From an uncultured bacterium (GTDB lineage: Bacteria > Planctomycetota > Phycisphaerae > Phycisphaerales > SM1A02): a stretch of DNA of 6,430 nt. This document shows, piece after piece, positions 5,344 to 6,430 of the stretch. A program made the position numbers and the translations under genes. Below the pieces are notes generated by a model. The model ran no database searches, was not told where the DNA came from, and saw only the letters and a list, made by a program, of their open reading frames with translations. Position 1 is the first letter of the stretch. Every line of letters begins with the position of its first letter. The stretch lies in contig CAJACJ010000215.1 of assembly GCA_903938205.1 (NCBI GenBank), positions 1-6,430 on the forward strand, read 5' to 3'.

Positions 5344-5394
5344 GGTTGATGGGTAATTTAAACGCAATTCTGAATTTGCCAAGTGGGTTACAAA

Positions 5395-5610
5395 TCATTT
5401 GATCATTTGCTCAACCGTCACTCCAATGTCGCGAGCAATTTTTCGCAGCAGCGATGGAGTGATGTCCCGGGCATGAAATGGAATTGTTGTGCACCTTGCA
5501 TCAGCGTGGCGATATTGACGATGCGACCCGCGTTGGCGAACTAAAATAAATCCAAGGCGCAAAAGACATGCCTCTACCTGCCGTGGTTTCAGAACCGGAA
5601 TCTCGCCCAC
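5395..5610 (-). CDS. hicA: HicA-family mRNA interferase toxin
   Basis: Predicted 71-aa toxin of the HicA/YcfA family, small double-stranded-RNA-binding-fold proteins that cleave mRNA. The family pattern is clear: IPVLKPRQVEACLLRLGF, then RQRGSHRQYRH carrying the catalytic His (His30 from the GTG start), then TTIPFHARDITPSLLRKI and a C-terminal RDIGVTVEQMIK. The length is normal and the frame intact. Two starts are possible: TTG at 5619, overlapping the end of hicB by 8 nt, or GTG at 5610, one nt after the hicB stop. The GTG is preferred because GAAAG (5620-5624) lies 9 nt upstream and MGEIPVLKP fits the family N-terminus. Either way translation is probably coupled to hicB. Together they form a type II toxin-antitoxin system. 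Confidence 0.88.
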   Translation of the reverse strand: MGEIPVLKPRQVEACLLRLGFILVRQRGSHRQYRHADARCTTIPFHARDITPSLLRKIARDIGVTVEQMIK

Positions 5611-5611
5611 G

Positions 5612-5821
5612 CTAGGCAACTTTCAGTTGTTCGGTTCCTACAAATTGGGCTTCAAGTTTAGGTTCGCCGTCTTCCAGCAACATGGAAATCACTTCGGCCA
5701 AGTTATTGCGGAGTTCTTCAACGGTATCGCCTTGAGAATGCGCCCCAGGCCATCCAGGCACATAACCAACATAAATACCCGTTTGAGCGTCTTTTTCAAT
5801 GACTGCGGTGAAGGATTTCAT
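5612..5821 (-). CDS. hicB: HicB-family antitoxin, short form
   Basis: Predicted 69-aa antitoxin that binds and blocks the HicA toxin. It shows the degenerate RNase H-like fold of HicB: FTAVIEKDAQTGIYVGYVP, PGAHSQGDTVEEL, NNLAEVISMLLED. It ends soon after that domain, with no room for the ribbon-helix-helix or helix-turn-helix DNA-binding tail carried by longer HicB proteins, so autoregulation of the operon is not obvious. The ATG at 5821 gives a full family N-terminus; no Shine-Dalgarno site precedes it, but a -10-like TACAAT lies 8 nt upstream, suggesting a leaderless or nearly leaderless message. The order antitoxin then toxin is one of the two known arrangements for this family. Confidence 0.88.
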   Translation of the reverse strand: MKSFTAVIEKDAQTGIYVGYVPGWPGAHSQGDTVEELRNNLAEVISMLLEDGEPKLEAQFVGTEQLKVA

Positions 5822-5829
5822 ATGCAGCG

Positions 5830-5858
5830 ATTGTATCTAGGCGCGTTACCAGAATGAA
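5830..5858 (-). promoter_or_regulatory. Possible hicBA promoter, giving a near-leaderless transcript
   Basis: On the - strand, TACAAT (5835-5830) matches the sigma-70 -10 consensus at five of six positions. TTCATT (5858-5853) stands 17 nt upstream and matches -35 at three of six. A start about 7 nt after the -10 would place the RNA end within a few bases of the hicB ATG at 5821, which fits the lack of a Shine-Dalgarno site. The -35 is weak and promoter rules in this phylum are poorly known. Confidence 0.3.
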
Positions 5859-5889
5859 ATAGTGCGGCCTTTTTTCTTGTGATTTTTAT

Positions 5890-6430
5890 TTAATCGCGCT
5901 GCGGCTCAAGCACCAACTGGTCAAACGACTCGAATGCGCCCGCGCCCCACTGGGGAGTGTTGGTGATGCGACCTGAAAGTGTGGCGGTGTGCGTTGTGAA
6001 GCGCGGCGGTTGAAAGGCTTGCACGGCGGCCACTATAAATAGAGAGGCCAGCGCGGCGCGCACCGGCCAGCGAAATAGACGAGTTCGCGGCGCAAGCATG
6101 CACGCAGCATCAATGCACAACGCCGTCAGCGCGAACAACACGGGAGCAATTGACACGGCTTGTCGCGCGTAACCGTAGAACGCAATCGTGATGGCAATTT
6201 TGTACGCCACAATTAAAAGTAAAATCACGCCGCCGCGGCGCAGGCACGCAAAGAACGCACCAATAGCTAGCGATGCCAGCACGGCGTAATTCCAAATAGG
6301 CGCGTCATCACGAATGGGCGTGGCAAGATCAACGGGGCGGCGAACATGCTGCGCGTTGTGCGGCCAATCATTGGCGAATAATCCAAGCGTGGCGCCATCT
6401 TGAAAGCGCGCCAGTTTTTCATTGATCAAC
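5890..6430 (-). CDS. Polytopic membrane protein, C-terminal part; possibly GT39/ArnT-like glycosyltransferase
   Basis: The frame is open to the window edge, so the N-terminus lies outside; the TTG at 6429 is probably internal. About four membrane segments are visible: WNYAVLASLAIGAFFACL, GGVILLLIVAYKIAITIAFY, AVSIAPVLFALTALCIDAA and VRAALASLFIVAAVQAF. A soluble tail of about 45 residues follows, with a GRITNTPQWGAGAFESF stretch. The loop YGYARQAVSIAPVLF recalls the Y-x-x-x-R...P segment in the last membrane helices of PMT/ArnT-type (GT39) lipid-linked sugar transferases, but the catalytic N-terminal loop is outside the window, so this is a guess. It is on the same strand as hicBA and 68 nt upstream of it. 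No terminator hairpin was seen after its stop. Confidence 0.6.
   Translation of the reverse strand, partial: LINEKLARFQDGATLGLFANDWPHNAQHVRRPVDLATPIRDDAPIWNYAVLASLAIGAFFACLRRGGVILLLIVAYKIAITIAFYGYARQAVSIAPVLFALTALCIDAACMLAPRTRLFRWPVRAALASLFIVAAVQAFQPPRFTTHTATLSGRITNTPQWGAGAFESFDQLVLEPQRD

Noticed and set aside
5870..5892. T-rich tract between the membrane-protein gene and hicB as a terminator
   Set aside because: The T-run is on the + strand and no stable hairpin precedes it on that strand; on the - strand, where the gene lies, the tract reads as A-rich.

Overview
The window looks like a chromosomal piece of a planctomycete-type bacterium, most likely from the Phycisphaerae. This rests on two features known to be common there: short C-terminal sorting tails of the form V-P-(A/S)-P-G...GLAGL...RRRR on secreted proteins, and a paired dockerin-like Ca-loop module (DLNxDxxVDSADMG...LLxFGPC) at the end of another secreted protein. 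No taxonomic marker gene is present, so this is inference.

Left part, + strand (1-4367). The window opens inside the 3' end of a secreted protein with a PEP-CTERM-like tail. A GC-rich hairpin follows, then a further hairpin next to a textbook intrinsic terminator (619-693). After a 270-bp intergenic region holding a cluster of CGGTA/TACCG motifs and several palindromes comes a regulator with two DNA-binding domains, an N-terminal winged helix and a C-terminal LuxR/GerE helix-turn-helix. A 420-bp stretch without a convincing gene follows, possibly with a gene remnant. Then come two secreted proteins: a LamG-like protein with a CTERM tail, and a seven-bladed RCC1-type beta-propeller ending in the dockerin-like module.

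Right part, - strand (4462-6430). Reading leftwards from the window edge there is the 3' part of a polytopic membrane protein, possibly a GT39/ArnT-like glycosyltransferase. Next is a complete hicB-hicA toxin-antitoxin pair with a possible leaderless promoter. Last, 51 nt beyond hicA, is a SAM-dependent methyltransferase strikingly like the mycobacterial mycolic-acid cyclopropane synthases (CmaA/MmaA/PcaA). It converges on the propeller gene across a 94-bp gap.

How the genes may work together (inference): the left part looks like a surface or extracellular-protein locus with its own regulator. The right part couples a toxin-antitoxin module to a lipid-modifying enzyme. No CRISPR array, tRNA, rRNA, insertion sequence or origin was seen. 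The most interesting points are the dual-HTH regulator with its motif cluster, the actinobacterial-looking cyclopropane synthase behind hicBA, and the seven-bladed propeller-dockerin protein.
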